From Streptomyces viridochromogenes (lineage in GTDB: Bacteria; Actinomycetota; Actinomycetes; Streptomycetales; Streptomycetaceae), in NCBI RefSeq assembly GCF_001270495.1, contig NZ_LGUR01000036.1:124001-188000 (forward strand): DNA of 64,000 nt. Reading direction: 5' to 3'. Shown one piece after another: positions 37,277-46,019 of the stretch. How positions within the stretch are numbered: the first letter of the stretch is position 1; every line of letters starts with the position of its first letter. The notes under the pieces are model-generated. The model was given only the letters and a program-made list of their open reading frames with translations. It did not search any database and was not told the DNA's origin. The translations under genes were made by a program, and so were the position numbers.

Positions 37277-38755
37277 TCAGGGCGCGATCCCGACACCGTC
37301 GATCCTGCTCCAGGCCCGCTCCTGATCGGCTGTCATCGCGGGCCACCGCAGCCCGCCCGGACGCGGCTCGACACGCGAGGCGTACGGAGCGGGACGGAAC
37401 GCCGGGTCGTAGAAGCAACCGGTGCCGTACGTGCCGTCGAACGCCGCGCACGAGGCGGCGACCGACCCGGCCGTCGGCTTCCGGCCCTTCCGCACCCACG
37501 CGTCCAGGGCCGCCATGGAGTTGGCGTACTCGGCGTCGCTCAGCTCGCTGTGCTCGCTCTCCCGCGTGAACGTCTGCACCAGGTGCCCGTCCCGCCGGGC
37601 CCCGTGCAGCGTGGCCCGGTAGGCCGCCTCGTGCTCCACGAACGCCGTCGGGTCGTCGATCGCGTGCAGCGTCAGCACCGGGATCGAGACCTTGCCGGTG
37701 AGATCACTGTCGTAGGACAGATCGCGTACGGCCGTGGGGTCGGGGGCGAAACGCTCGACCCCGGCGTTGAGCGCCGCGTCGTCATGGGACCCGGAGTACC
37801 GGACGCCCTGGTTGCCGAACGGGTTCCGCCCGCCGAGGCGGTCGTGCACGATGTCCCGGAACGTGAAGGTCGCGAACCGCAGATGCGACTCCAGCGTGCG
37901 TTCCGGGATCCGGGTGACGGCCAGGATGTCGTCGAGGTTGCGCTGCTGGAGCGCGGTCCGCTCCTGTGCTGGGTAGGCGTAGCCCGTGCACTCCTGGAGC
38001 CGGGCGCGCAGCACGGCCGACGTCATGGTCGAGCCGGCCCGCAGGCCCTGCCACAGCGGGTACTGCGGCTCGGTCGGGCGGGGGTGGTTGGCGCAGTAGT
38101 ACTGGTAGACGACGCGCAGGTCGACGCGGTAGTCGTAGCCGCGCGAGCCACCGCCGAGGACCCCGTTGGTGAGCAGCGCCCCGTCATAGGCCCCGTGCCG
38201 TCCGCGATCCCCGGCCCCGTAGGTCTCCACGACCTTCGCGGCGACGTTCCCGCCCCACGACTGGCCGTGCGCATACGTCCGCCGCGGCGTGCCGAACTCC
38301 TCGACGAACAGCCGCCGCACGCTCTCCGTGTCGGCGGCCGCCATCCGTGTCCCGTAGCCGCCCCGGCGGTACGACGAGCCCGCCCAGGCGTAGCCCTCCT
38401 TCACCATCACCGACCAGCGGCCCAGATCGTCGAGGCTGCGGGTGGGGTCGGACTCCGCACCGAGGTCGGGGCCGCCGTGGGCGTGCACGACGAGGGAGCC
38501 GTTCCAGTCGGCGGGCACGGCTATCGCGTAGTAGGCACCGTTGGCGTCGCGGCCGGTGTAGCAAGTCGCCTTACCAGCAAGGTCGGCGGGGCATTCGGCG
38601 CGAGCCGGTCCCGCCGTCTCTCCCCGGGCGTTCGACGCGCCGACGAGGAAGCCGACGGCGAGGGCACCGGCCAGCACGGCGGTGAGCGTCGTACGCCGCC
38701 GAGTCGCCGGTGGAACAGACCTGCGGATCAGTGCGGGGGTTCTCGTCCAGTCCAA
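37277..38755 (-). CDS. Secreted alpha/beta hydrolase (tripeptidyl-aminopeptidase/prolyl-oligopeptidase-like)
   Basis: The 492-residue exported protein has a basic N-terminus and membrane-spanning core (TAVLAGALAVGFLVGASNARG), then cysteines suited to an extracellular setting. The catalytic elements are VVHAHGGP (oxyanion region), AHGQSWGGNVAA (nucleophile Ser), LTLHAIDDPTAF (Asp) and a His near SEHSELSD. The start is probably TTG 38755, because GAGGAG lies 7 nt upstream and the signal peptide follows normally. The same frame stays open to 39001, but that part is debris of an MFS gene. Peptide or ester substrates are both possible. Confidence 0.78.
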   Translation of the reverse strand: MDWTRTPALIRRSVPPATRRRTTLTAVLAGALAVGFLVGASNARGETAGPARAECPADLAGKATCYTGRDANGAYYAIAVPADWNGSLVVHAHGGPDLGAESDPTRSLDDLGRWSVMVKEGYAWAGSSYRRGGYGTRMAAADTESVRRLFVEEFGTPRRTYAHGQSWGGNVAAKVVETYGAGDRGRHGAYDGALLTNGVLGGGSRGYDYRVDLRVVYQYYCANHPRPTEPQYPLWQGLRAGSTMTSAVLRARLQECTGYAYPAQERTALQQRNLDDILAVTRIPERTLESHLRFATFTFRDIVHDRLGGRNPFGNQGVRYSGSHDDAALNAGVERFAPDPTAVRDLSYDSDLTGKVSIPVLTLHAIDDPTAFVEHEAAYRATLHGARRDGHLVQTFTRESEHSELSDAEYANSMAALDAWVRKGRKPTAGSVAASCAAFDGTYGTGCFYDPAFRPAPYASRVEPRPGGLRWPAMTADQERAWSRIDGVGIAP

Positions 38756-38919
38756 GACGCTGCTCCTCGTTCCTCGTCGGCGCGTCGTCGAGCCGTGCGC
38801 GGCGATGCTAGGGAGCGAGGGGGTGAGGAACCACGGTCTGACCGTTGTGTTCATAGTGTTCGCGGGCCGGCGAGCGGGACTTGGCCGCCTCGCGCACACC
38901 GCCCGCCCCGCGAGCCGCC

Positions 38920-39477
38920 GTTCAACGCGGCTCGAACCAGGTGAGGCGATCGGTGAACAGGGCGCCGGCAGCGGTCCGATGACCGCCGCCACCCCGAACA
39001 CCGCGCCGATCGCGCCCTGTCACCTGCCGCGCTCCCGGAGCGGGATGACGTCCGCGATCAGGGCCATCGCCGTCACGATCAGACCGTCGGCCCCACGCCC
39101 TGCATCGCCCGCCAGACGATCAGCAGGGTCATGTTGGAGGCCGGACCGCGCAGGAAGGAGCCCGTGATGAACACGATCGCGGCGACCTGGAAGACCAGCT
39201 TGCGGCCGAACCGGTGGCCGAACTCGCCGACCAGGACCGTCGCGACGGTCTCCCCGAGCAGGTACGACGTCACCACGCAGGACATGTGCTCGACCCCACC
39301 CAGGTCCGACACGATCGTCGGCAGCGCCGTGCCCACGATCGACTGGTCGAGCGCCGCGAGCAGCATCCCCAGCGTGATCGTCACGAAGACGACATTGCGC
39401 CGACGCCTGTCCAGGACGGCGGCTGGGAGGCGGCGGGCGGCGCGGATTCCGCGGCGAACGTCACGGGACACGATCAC
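38920..39477 (-). pseudogene. Truncated DHA2-type MFS drug transporter
   Basis: Codons from 39477 encode a clear EmrB/QacA-family N-terminus (LAALDQSIVGTALPTIVSDL, SYLLGETVATVLVGEFGHRF, WRAMQGVG). After GVGPTV the frame meets a stop near 39079. Another frame resumes GLIVTAMALIADVIPLRERGR, has an in-frame TGA, then QGAIGAVFGVAAVIGPL and PCSPIASPGS debris until about 38920. The remaining ~350 residues of a 14-helix transporter are missing. At least one frameshift, one nonsense change and a large 3' deletion are present. The end coordinate is approximate. Confidence 0.8.
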
Positions 39478-39603
39478 AGCGGCGGCTCGGCGGCTCGGCG
39501 GCTCGGCGGCGCATGCGGGAACGGTCCGGGCGGGTGCCGCGCGCGGGCCCGGCGGGGCGCAAGCGGCTTACCCGGGCTACCCGTGGCGGTACCGGACGCG
39601 GTC

Positions 39604-40443
39604 CTACCGGTACCGGCCCTCCGGGTTCCGTGGCTCGGTGTTCTGGCCCTCCGGCTTCTGGCCCTCGGGGTCCCGGTGCTCCGGGTTCCGGCGCAGCAGA
39701 TACGTGTCCATGATCCAGCCCTTGCGCTCCCGGGCCTCGGCGCGCAGTCGCTCGATGCGGGGTGCGGCCTCGGCGATCGGGCCCGAGGTGAGGATCTCGT
39801 CCGGGGTGCCTATGTACGCGCCCCAGTAGATGTCGATGTCCTGGTCGACGTACCGGCGGAAGGCCTGGTGGGCGTCGAGCATCACGACCACGTCGTCCAC
39901 GGCCTCCGGGAACCCTTCGGCCAGCCGCCGCCCGGTGGTGATCTGCACGGCGCCGGCGACCCGGTTGAGCCCCGTCCGATGCCGGGCGACGAGCGCGGAG
40001 ACGCTGCTGATGCCGGGCACGACGTCGTACTCGAACTCCACCGCCCCCCGGTCCAGGACCGCCCCCAGGATCCCGAGCGTGCTGTCGTACAGCGCGGGGT
40101 CGCCCCACACCAGGAACGCGCCGGTCTCCTCCTCGCCCAGCTCCTCCGCGATCAGCCGCTCGTAGATACCGGCGCGCGCACCGCGCCAGTCCTCCACGGC
40201 GGGCGCGTACGCGGCGCCCCCGGCGGACCGGTCCCGTTCGGGATCCCGCGCCTCGACGACCCGATACGTCCCCTCGGGTATGTGCGCGTCCAGCATGTCC
40301 CGGCGCAGCTGCGTGAGGTCCGACTTCACCTCGCCCTTGTCGAGGACGAAGAACACGTCCGTACTCCGCAGCGCCCTGACCGCCTGAAGGGTCAGCTGCT
40401 CAGGGTCGCCCGACCCGATCCCGATGACATGAATCTTTCGCAC
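39604..40443 (-). CDS. cobF: Precorrin-6A synthase (deacetylating), CobF
   Basis: The 279-residue SAM-dependent methyltransferase of aerobic cobalamin synthesis methylates precorrin-5 at C-1 with loss of acetate. Motifs are HVIGIGSGDPEQLTLQAV, TGAFLVWGDPALYDSTLGI and VPGISSVSALVARHRTGLN. GTG 40443 gives the typical start RKIHVIGIG; an ATG at 40473 would add ten residues. No other cob gene is nearby. The last ~28 residues are a repetitive Arg/Asn/Pro/Glu/Gly tail absent from typical CobF. Confidence 0.9.
   Translation of the reverse strand: MRKIHVIGIGSGDPEQLTLQAVRALRSTDVFFVLDKGEVKSDLTQLRRDMLDAHIPEGTYRVVEARDPERDRSAGGAAYAPAVEDWRGARAGIYERLIAEELGEEETGAFLVWGDPALYDSTLGILGAVLDRGAVEFEYDVVPGISSVSALVARHRTGLNRVAGAVQITTGRRLAEGFPEAVDDVVVMLDAHQAFRRYVDQDIDIYWGAYIGTPDEILTSGPIAEAAPRIERLRAEARERKGWIMDTYLLRRNPEHRDPEGQKPEGQNTEPRNPEGRYR
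39607..39690 (-). repeat. Degenerate repeat encoding the CobF C-terminal tail
   Basis: The tail reads RNPEH-RDPEG-QKPEG-QNTEP-RNPEG, five-residue units from a degenerate ~15-bp DNA repeat (CCCTCCGG-rich on the plus strand). It is probably slippage-prone; length variation between strains is expected. Confidence 0.7.
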
Positions 40444-40592
40444 GCCATCGAGTCTGCCGCACGCCACTGACAACGCGACGACGCGCTGACGCGACCAAGC
40501 GACGATACGGGCAGCGCGGCCACGGCGACCGCGGCGCGGGTCGAGGACGTGCCCCTGACCTGCCCTGCCCTCCCTCTACGCCGTTACATCCG

Positions 40593-41114
40593 CTACGTCC
40601 GTCCGCGCAGTCTCGGCGCACGCCCCCTCGCGTCCACGGCCTCGCCGCTCTCCTCCACGACCCCCGCCAGCTCCCGCGCCCACGCGACCAACCCCGCGAG
40701 ATCCATCCCGTACGGCTGTGGCCCCCCGGCCCCGGCCGCCCACTCCTCCACGGCCCCGGCCCCCCGCCGCAGCAGCCTTGTCCCGCCCGTCACATTCCCC
40801 CGGGCCGAGTGAGTGAGCCCCACCGCGAGCTGGGCCAGCCCGCGCCACAGGGCCCGCTCCTCCTCCGGCCCCGACTTCCAGGCGTCCTCGAAGACCTCGT
40901 GCGCATGGAACGGCTTCCCCGCGTCCAGCAGCTCCTGCGCCTCAGTGACGCTCTGCGCCGGGGCGCGCACGACGCCCTCGGGCTGGCGGTCGACGCCGTC
41001 CGCGCCGTACGGCAGCGGACGCCCGAGCCCGTCCCGGGGTCGCGCGTTGCGCGCCCGCCCCTCGCTGTCGCGGTCCCGTGCGTCGCTCTGCCGTCCTGAC
41101 GGTGTGGTGCCCAT
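40593..41114 (-). CDS. DUF309 domain protein
   Basis: The 173-residue protein has a DUF309 core (residues ~55-125) with the hallmark LLDAGKPFHAHEVFEDAWKSG, RALWRGLAQLAVGLTHSARGN and GGTRLLRRGAGAVE. The family is small, helical and of unknown function. The N-terminal 45 residues are polar and probably disordered. ATG 41114 is chosen because the frame upstream runs through the tRNA-Pro gene. 149 bp downstream lies the cobF start. Confidence 0.82.
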   Translation of the reverse strand: MGTTPSGRQSDARDRDSEGRARNARPRDGLGRPLPYGADGVDRQPEGVVRAPAQSVTEAQELLDAGKPFHAHEVFEDAWKSGPEEERALWRGLAQLAVGLTHSARGNVTGGTRLLRRGAGAVEEWAAGAGGPQPYGMDLAGLVAWARELAGVVEESGEAVDARGRAPRLRGRT

Positions 41115-41226
41115 ACACCGATTGTCTCCCCGCCTTGTCCCTCGCCGAACGCCCCCTGTCGGCTTGGCAGACGACGTGGGGTAAAGTGCTGTTCGCCGAT
41201 CACGCGGTTCACCGCGCGAGACGCAC

Positions 41227-41300
<74 letters not shown>

Positions 41301-41320
41301 CTTGTGGAAGTCGCAGGCAA

Positions 41321-41352
41321 GGGGCCGTTTCAGAGCGATCTGAAACGGCCCC
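41321..41352 (+). terminator. tRNA-Pro terminator hairpin
   Basis: A perfect 14-bp stem (41321-41334 with 41339-41352; GGGGCCGTTTCAGA) closes the tetraloop GCGA, followed by TTGATCATTCTT. It starts 20 nt after the tRNA and sits between the tRNA and the convergent RNB gene. Confidence 0.85.
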
Positions 41353-41477
41353 TTGATCATTCTTGGGGTCAGCGCTCCGTGGTCGGCGAGCTTCAAGGCG
41401 GCCGGGCGCGGGGTAAGACCGGTCTCTACGGTCCCGGATGATGGCTTGAATCCATACCAGCGTTTCTTCCTCGCCGC

Positions 41478-42932
41478 CTAGGGCACGGTGAAGAGGACCT
41501 TGTCCTCGTCCGCGGCGGGGTCCGCCTGCTTGAGCCTGGCCCTGATGCTGGATCCGAGCTGGAGGTCCAGGCCGTTGGTCGAGACGACCTTGGCCAGCAC
41601 GGCGGGGTCGGCCAGGAACACTTTGCCCTCGCGCGGTCTGCCCCGCTCCGCGTCGGTGTCGATGACCGCGGCGTCGAACACCTCGCCCACGCGGTCCTTG
41701 AGCACCGCGGCCTCGGCCAGGTCCACGGTCTGCCGGTCCGCCAGGCCGCCCTTCCCCCGTGCCATGTCGCACGGGATGCAGGACAGGGCGTCGAGCACCC
41801 AGTTCGGCGGGGCCTTGTCCGCGCACGCCATCACGCACAGCTCACCGGTGTACCGGTCGACCATGCGCCGCAGCGGAGCCGTGCAATGGGTGTACGGGGC
41901 CGCGATCGCTGCGTGCATCGTGTACGCCGGCTTCTGGTTGTCGCGGAAGACGGTGTACTCCGCCTTGAGCATCGTGCTCGCGGCCTCGGTGAGGAAGGCC
42001 ATGTGCTGCTGGTTCTGGGGATCGAGCTTGCGGACCAGCGTGGCGTACGAGATGCCGGGCCGCCAGACGATGCCCAGGGCCTTCGCGATGTCGTGCAGGC
42101 GCTTGATCACGTTCTGATCGGCCTGCTCCTTCTGGGTCCGCAGGATGCCGGTACCCGTGTCGAGCATGATCTGGGCCGCGGACATCCCGGTCATGAGGGA
42201 GATCTGCTCGTTCCAGCCCTCGACCGGCAGCGTCGCCAGGTAGCGCAGCCGGAACGATCCGTCCTCGAGGGTGACTTCCTGGTCCGGCAGATTCACCGAG
42301 ATGCCGCCACGCGCGATTTCGACGGCCTCCCGCAGCTCGCCGATCTCGCGCAGCAGGGCGAGGGACTCCTCCGCCGTGCCGTTCTCGATGGCCTGCTGGG
42401 CGCCGGCGTAGTCGAGCTGGGCCCGACTTCGGATCATGGCCCGGCTCACGGACGAGTCGGTCAGATTGCCGTGGGCGTCGAGGTCGTGCTGCCACAACAG
42501 GGCGGGGCGGTCCTTGTTCGGCAGCAGGCTGGCCGCGCCCTCGGAGAGGACGGGCGGGTGCAGGGGCACCTTGAGGTCGGGGAAGTACAGCGTTTCGATC
42601 CTGTCGTGCGCCTCGATGTCCAGAGGGCTGCCCGCCCTGACGAAGGTCGCCACGTCCGCGATGGCGTAGTACACCCGGTAGCCGCCACCGGGCCGCCGTT
42701 CCAGGTGCATGGCCTGGTCGAGGTCCTTCGAGGTCGGCGGATCGATCGTGAAGAACGGCAGGTGGGTGGCGTCCTTGTCGGGCAAGCGCGCCTCCCGCGC
42801 GGCCTTGTCGGCCGCTTTGAGTACGCGCTTGGGGAAGCTCAGGGGGACCTTCAGCTCCGCGCGGAGTTCCTCCAGCGCGGTGCGCAGAGCGTCCTGGGCC
42901 TCGGCAGACATGTGCATCTGGCTGCGTTGCAT
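41478..42932 (-). CDS. RNB-domain ribonuclease (RNase II/R type)
   Basis: The 484-residue protein has the RNB catalytic motif LPFFTIDPPTSKDLDQAMHL (metal Asp residues), YYAIADVATFVRAGSPLD, LYFPDLKVPLHPPVLSEGAASLLP and APYTHCTAPLRRMVDRY. Canonical RNase R has N-terminal cold-shock domains and a C-terminal S1 domain; here only a short N-terminal piece and a small C-terminal OB-like region (about residues 395-480) are present. It is probably a 3'-5' exoribonuclease of the short actinobacterial type. Confidence 0.92.
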   Translation of the reverse strand: MQRSQMHMSAEAQDALRTALEELRAELKVPLSFPKRVLKAADKAAREARLPDKDATHLPFFTIDPPTSKDLDQAMHLERRPGGGYRVYYAIADVATFVRAGSPLDIEAHDRIETLYFPDLKVPLHPPVLSEGAASLLPNKDRPALLWQHDLDAHGNLTDSSVSRAMIRSRAQLDYAGAQQAIENGTAEESLALLREIGELREAVEIARGGISVNLPDQEVTLEDGSFRLRYLATLPVEGWNEQISLMTGMSAAQIMLDTGTGILRTQKEQADQNVIKRLHDIAKALGIVWRPGISYATLVRKLDPQNQQHMAFLTEAASTMLKAEYTVFRDNQKPAYTMHAAIAAPYTHCTAPLRRMVDRYTGELCVMACADKAPPNWVLDALSCIPCDMARGKGGLADRQTVDLAEAAVLKDRVGEVFDAAVIDTDAERGRPREGKVFLADPAVLAKVVSTNGLDLQLGSSIRARLKQADPAADEDKVLFTVP

Positions 42933-43033
42933 GCCCCGAGCGTAGGGCGGCGGTCACGAACCGGCGCGGCGAGCGGGGCCGGACGGCGGAGGGGACCGGG
43001 GCGACGGCGGCCGCGCGGGGAGGGGACATCGCC

Positions 43034-43079
43034 GGAGGGCGCGCGACGACAGCTACGGAGGGCGCGCGACGACAGCTAC
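43034..43079 (+). repeat. Perfect 23-bp tandem direct repeat (2 units)
   Basis: The unit starting GGAGGGCGCGCGACGACAGC (three more bases TAC) occurs twice head-to-tail, about 100 bp upstream of the RNB gene start. Likely slippage duplication; it may alter promoter spacing. Confidence 0.85.
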
Positions 43080-44512
43080 GGCACCTCGCCGCGTTGTCGG
43101 ATCGCCCGAATACGCCCAGTATGAGGACGACCCTCCGCCTTGCGATGCACCGCATCTGACGCCGCGCGCTGATCCACCGGGGATTACGGGACAGCCCTTA
43201 ACTCGCAGAAAGCGATTTCTGATCCTTGGCTGCTGCATCGAACGGGCGGACTTGAGTGCCGGAGGGGTTCGCTCAGGTGGGCTTGTATTCGACGTCAGCG
43301 GGGCGATACACGCCGATGCGCACGGTTTCTACTCGGGCCGCCAGACCGTCTGCCGGGGAGTGACGCGACGCTTGCTCAGTCATTCTTCGCCGTTGTGCGC
43401 TGTTCATGACGACGCGCTCGGCGATGGAGACGAAGGGCGGTCCCAGAGGCGGCTCAACAGGGCGTCGGCCACTCAGGGGCGAGGCGTCCACATGCGGATG
43501 ACCGGCAAGTCCATTGCCGAGTACCAGGTGTGGGCAAAGGCGGCTGATCTCCGGGATACGGAAAACAGATAATTTTTCAGCGTGGCCACCGATCGGGTGA
43601 GGGATCGGTACCCGTGGCGGACAAAGTTCCCGTGCCGTTGAGGGAGATGTTCGACGCCTCAACTCGCCTGCACAGAAACCTCGTTGGCCTACCGTCCTGC
43701 CACGCTCGACCTCTCTCACACGCTGGTCGAACGGGGGCGCATCGGCACCTCGGAGGTGACCGTCGCCGCAAGCTCCTGGCGCGCCAGCGTGCGCCAGCTT
43801 GTCCGGTCTACCTGCGCCGACGTCTCTCCGCCGCGCCGGTCGCGGTCGGCTTCGGTACCTCCGTCGGGGTTGCCCGGGCCCAGTCGACGGTCGACATCGA
43901 GCTGCTCGCCGATCGCGCGCCCGGCCTGCCGGCCGCGGTGCCCCGATCCTCGCCGACCGCCCTTACCGGGACGCCGTCCAGCGGGATGTAGTCGGGATCG
44001 GCTTCGCGCAGAACACGCAATCGAATGGGGCCTATCTCCGTGGCCGACCTCACCCTGGAGCGGCAGCGATGAAAAGGCTCGATCTGTCGAATGACTGAAA
44101 ACCGCCCTTGCCCGAGGATGTGCACCGACCTGACCATGGATGGATAACCGACATCGCCCATCGCGTCCAGTATCGAGACAGAGGAAAATTGGCCCGATCG
44201 AACTGGCCTTCGGCATGATCGGCGTGATGGGCCGGTCTGGCGGTGTCCTGCCGGGCACCTTTTGCTCAAGGGGGGTGAGGTGCGATGACGTGCGGATGAC
44301 GAGAGTTGTCCACTACGTTGCGAATGCCCCCTCAAGGGTGCAAGTGTCTATTTTTTTGAATTTCTCCAAAATGCGCGAATCGGCCAGGGTTTTCTTCGAT
44401 GAAATCCATCTGGTCGACGCATCTGGTTCGCCGCGCTAAGGCGCATCGACCTACCGCCAGAGGGTGCCGGAATGGCGCCTTTGGCAATGAACACACGGGG
44501 TGAAAAATTAAG

Positions 44513-44689
44513 ATGAAGAGCGTAGAGAAACCTCTTCAGTCAGCGGTCGCCATCTCTGACCCGGTGGTGGCCGCTCGGGCTGTGATCGCCGTCCGGGACG
44601 AAGGCGCGCTCGATGAGCGCGGCCGCAGCGAGGCGTTGGACCTCGCCCCCGGATCGCCCAGTCGACCAGCCGCATTTTCAGCCACCTGA
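44513..44689 (+). CDS. Possible 58-residue small protein (uncertain)
   Basis: An ATG at 44513, after an AT-rich leader (GAAAAATTAAG), opens 58 codons ending at TGA 44687. The product starts MKSVEKPLQSAVAISDP and is acidic and helix-prone in the middle (VRDEGALDERGRSEALDL), with no cysteine. There is no good Shine-Dalgarno sequence, and codon bias is only partly GC-rich at position three. It could be a small protein of the acquired cluster or part of the debris around the IS relic. Confidence 0.2.
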   Translation: MKSVEKPLQSAVAISDPVVAARAVIAVRDEGALDERGRSEALDLAPGSPSRPAAFSAT

Positions 44690-45007
44690 CCGGTCCTGTT
44701 CAGGACAGCCCGATAGATCGCCGCAGCCGGTGATCCCATCGGGGATTTCTCAGTGACGCCGCCGCGTCGACTGCTCGGCATGAACGCGTAGCAACCGACA
44801 GGCGCCGGCGTTTCAAGATCGTCTCGGCAGCCAGTGTGCATGAGGTGAGCGGTGGGTGGCCGCGTATCCGGAGCCGGGACGAGGCGGGCTCGAGCCCGCC
44901 CATGGGGCGCGCGTGGCCAACCGCGCGCTCGTGCACCGCGGGTGAAACAGACGGTCGAGGGAGGCGACCGATTTCGCAGCGAGGCAAAAAGGCTGGCTGG
45001 AGATCCG

Positions 45008-45079
45008 GTACTTCCCGGCTACTCGCCGGACGTGAATCCGCAGGAGGGCATCCAGATCCTCCTGAAGCGCTCCATCTCC
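45008..45079 (+). mobile_element. IS630-family transposase relic (C-terminal DDE fragment)
   Basis: One frame reads LPGYSPDVNPQEGIQILLKR, matching the IS630 DDE-transposase consensus LPxYSPDLNPxExxWxxLKR, including the final catalytic Glu. Upstream codons do not show the rest of the transposase, and no terminal inverted repeats are visible. It sits just upstream of the first NRPS-cluster gene. Confidence 0.75.
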
Positions 45080-45108
45080 CTTCTTTTCCTCCTGCAGTGT
45101 CAACGGAC

Positions 45109-45954
45109 ATGCTGATCGGCACCGGGTCCGCCTTGAAACCCCCACAAGTGGTCGAGGAAGACAGGAAGACGCTCTTCATGCACACCAAGATCGAAGCCGA
45201 TGTAGAAGTGATCGTGACCTGGCGGAACAAGACCCGCCATCCTGGCGGACCCAGCGCCAAGGAACGGATCAACCTGAAGGTCGGCGATCGACTGAACTTC
45301 GGCATATCAAGCTACACCGGAGAATTCCAGCCCGGGGCTACGCCCAGCATCGGCGCATTCGAGGTTTCCGACCATCACCTCCTCTTCTCGAACTTCACGA
45401 CCAGTACCACCTTCGTCATCGAGAATTTGGAGGGCGGCACGGAACTGGTCAAGGCGCGCCCCCGTCAGCTGGGCATGGTGATCCCGTTCGAGATGTCGCG
45501 CGTTCTGATCCCGTCCGGCGAGAACATCAGCGAACTCACCGTCTTCACTCCGCCGCCGCGCCTGCTCGGGCCTGACCAGGCCGCCACGGTAGCCGAGTCC
45601 GCGATGTCCAAGCTGGACCCGGCGAGCAAGTACTTCGCCGTTCTCGTCGCACTGTGCGAGCCGCGTCTGCGCGGTTCCTCCATGGCAGCCGTTCCCTCCG
45701 TTCAGGAGGTGGTCGAGAGGCTGAAGGGAATCAAGCAGTTCAGGGGGGCAAACCGCAGCAGTATCAACTACCACATCGACTATCTGACGGATCAGAAGCT
45801 TCCGGTCAGTCAGTGGGCCAAGTACGTGGACGAAGGCCGCATGCACTCCAAGCGCGAGGCCCTGGTCGCGTTCTCACTCCGGTTCGACCTGGTGCGGGAG
45901 GAACACCTCGGTCTGCTGCCCGACCTCAAGCGTTCGAGGACGCAGCCTTCGTGA
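45109..45954 (+). CDS. Putative regulator with FHA-like and winged-helix-like parts
   Basis: The ~281-residue protein belongs to a family seen in Streptomyces: an N-terminal beta-sandwich region (about residues 24-145; VIVTWRNKTRHPGGPSAKER, VGDRLNFGI, TTFVIENLEGGTEL) resembling FHA-type domains, then a helical C-terminal half (SKYFAVLVALCEPRLRGSS, VPSVQEVVERLKGI, RSSINYHIDYLTDQKL, KREALVAFSLRF) that looks like a winged HTH. The start is uncertain: ATG 45109 is used; GTG 45097 and ATG 45178 (AGGAAG upstream) are alternatives, and the longer open frame overlaps the IS relic. It may regulate the adjacent cluster. Confidence 0.6.
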   Translation: MLIGTGSALKPPQVVEEDRKTLFMHTKIEADVEVIVTWRNKTRHPGGPSAKERINLKVGDRLNFGISSYTGEFQPGATPSIGAFEVSDHHLLFSNFTTSTTFVIENLEGGTELVKARPRQLGMVIPFEMSRVLIPSGENISELTVFTPPPRLLGPDQAATVAESAMSKLDPASKYFAVLVALCEPRLRGSSMAAVPSVQEVVERLKGIKQFRGANRSSINYHIDYLTDQKLPVSQWAKYVDEGRMHSKREALVAFSLRFDLVREEHLGLLPDLKRSRTQPS

Positions 45955-46019
45955 AGTGATGGTCTCCCGCCGTGCGGCCGCTTCTCCATGGCTGCCGGCG
46001 GGTACCAGCCGTCTCCCTC

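Larger units (their letters stand above)
42933..45108. other. Gene-poor junction region (2.2 kb) before the NRPS cluster
   Basis: No confident protein gene is visible. Contents: a 23-bp tandem repeat (43034-43079), some short open frames without clear ribosome binding sites (for example a 44-codon minus-strand frame ending at 43273 with MTEQASRHSPADGLAARVET, and a 58-codon plus-strand frame at 44513), a clearly AT-richer patch at about 44334-44520 including a T7 run, and an IS630 transposase relic ending at 45079. This looks like a boundary between core genome and acquired cluster. Confidence 0.55.

Noticed and set aside
43273..43407. 44-codon minus-strand frame (MTEQASRHSPADGLAARVET...)
   Set aside because: Looks faintly protein-like but lacks a ribosome binding site and clear codon bias; left as part of the junction region.
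44140..44439. 99-codon plus-strand frame in the junction region
   Set aside because: No ribosome binding site, mixed codon bias, no motif.
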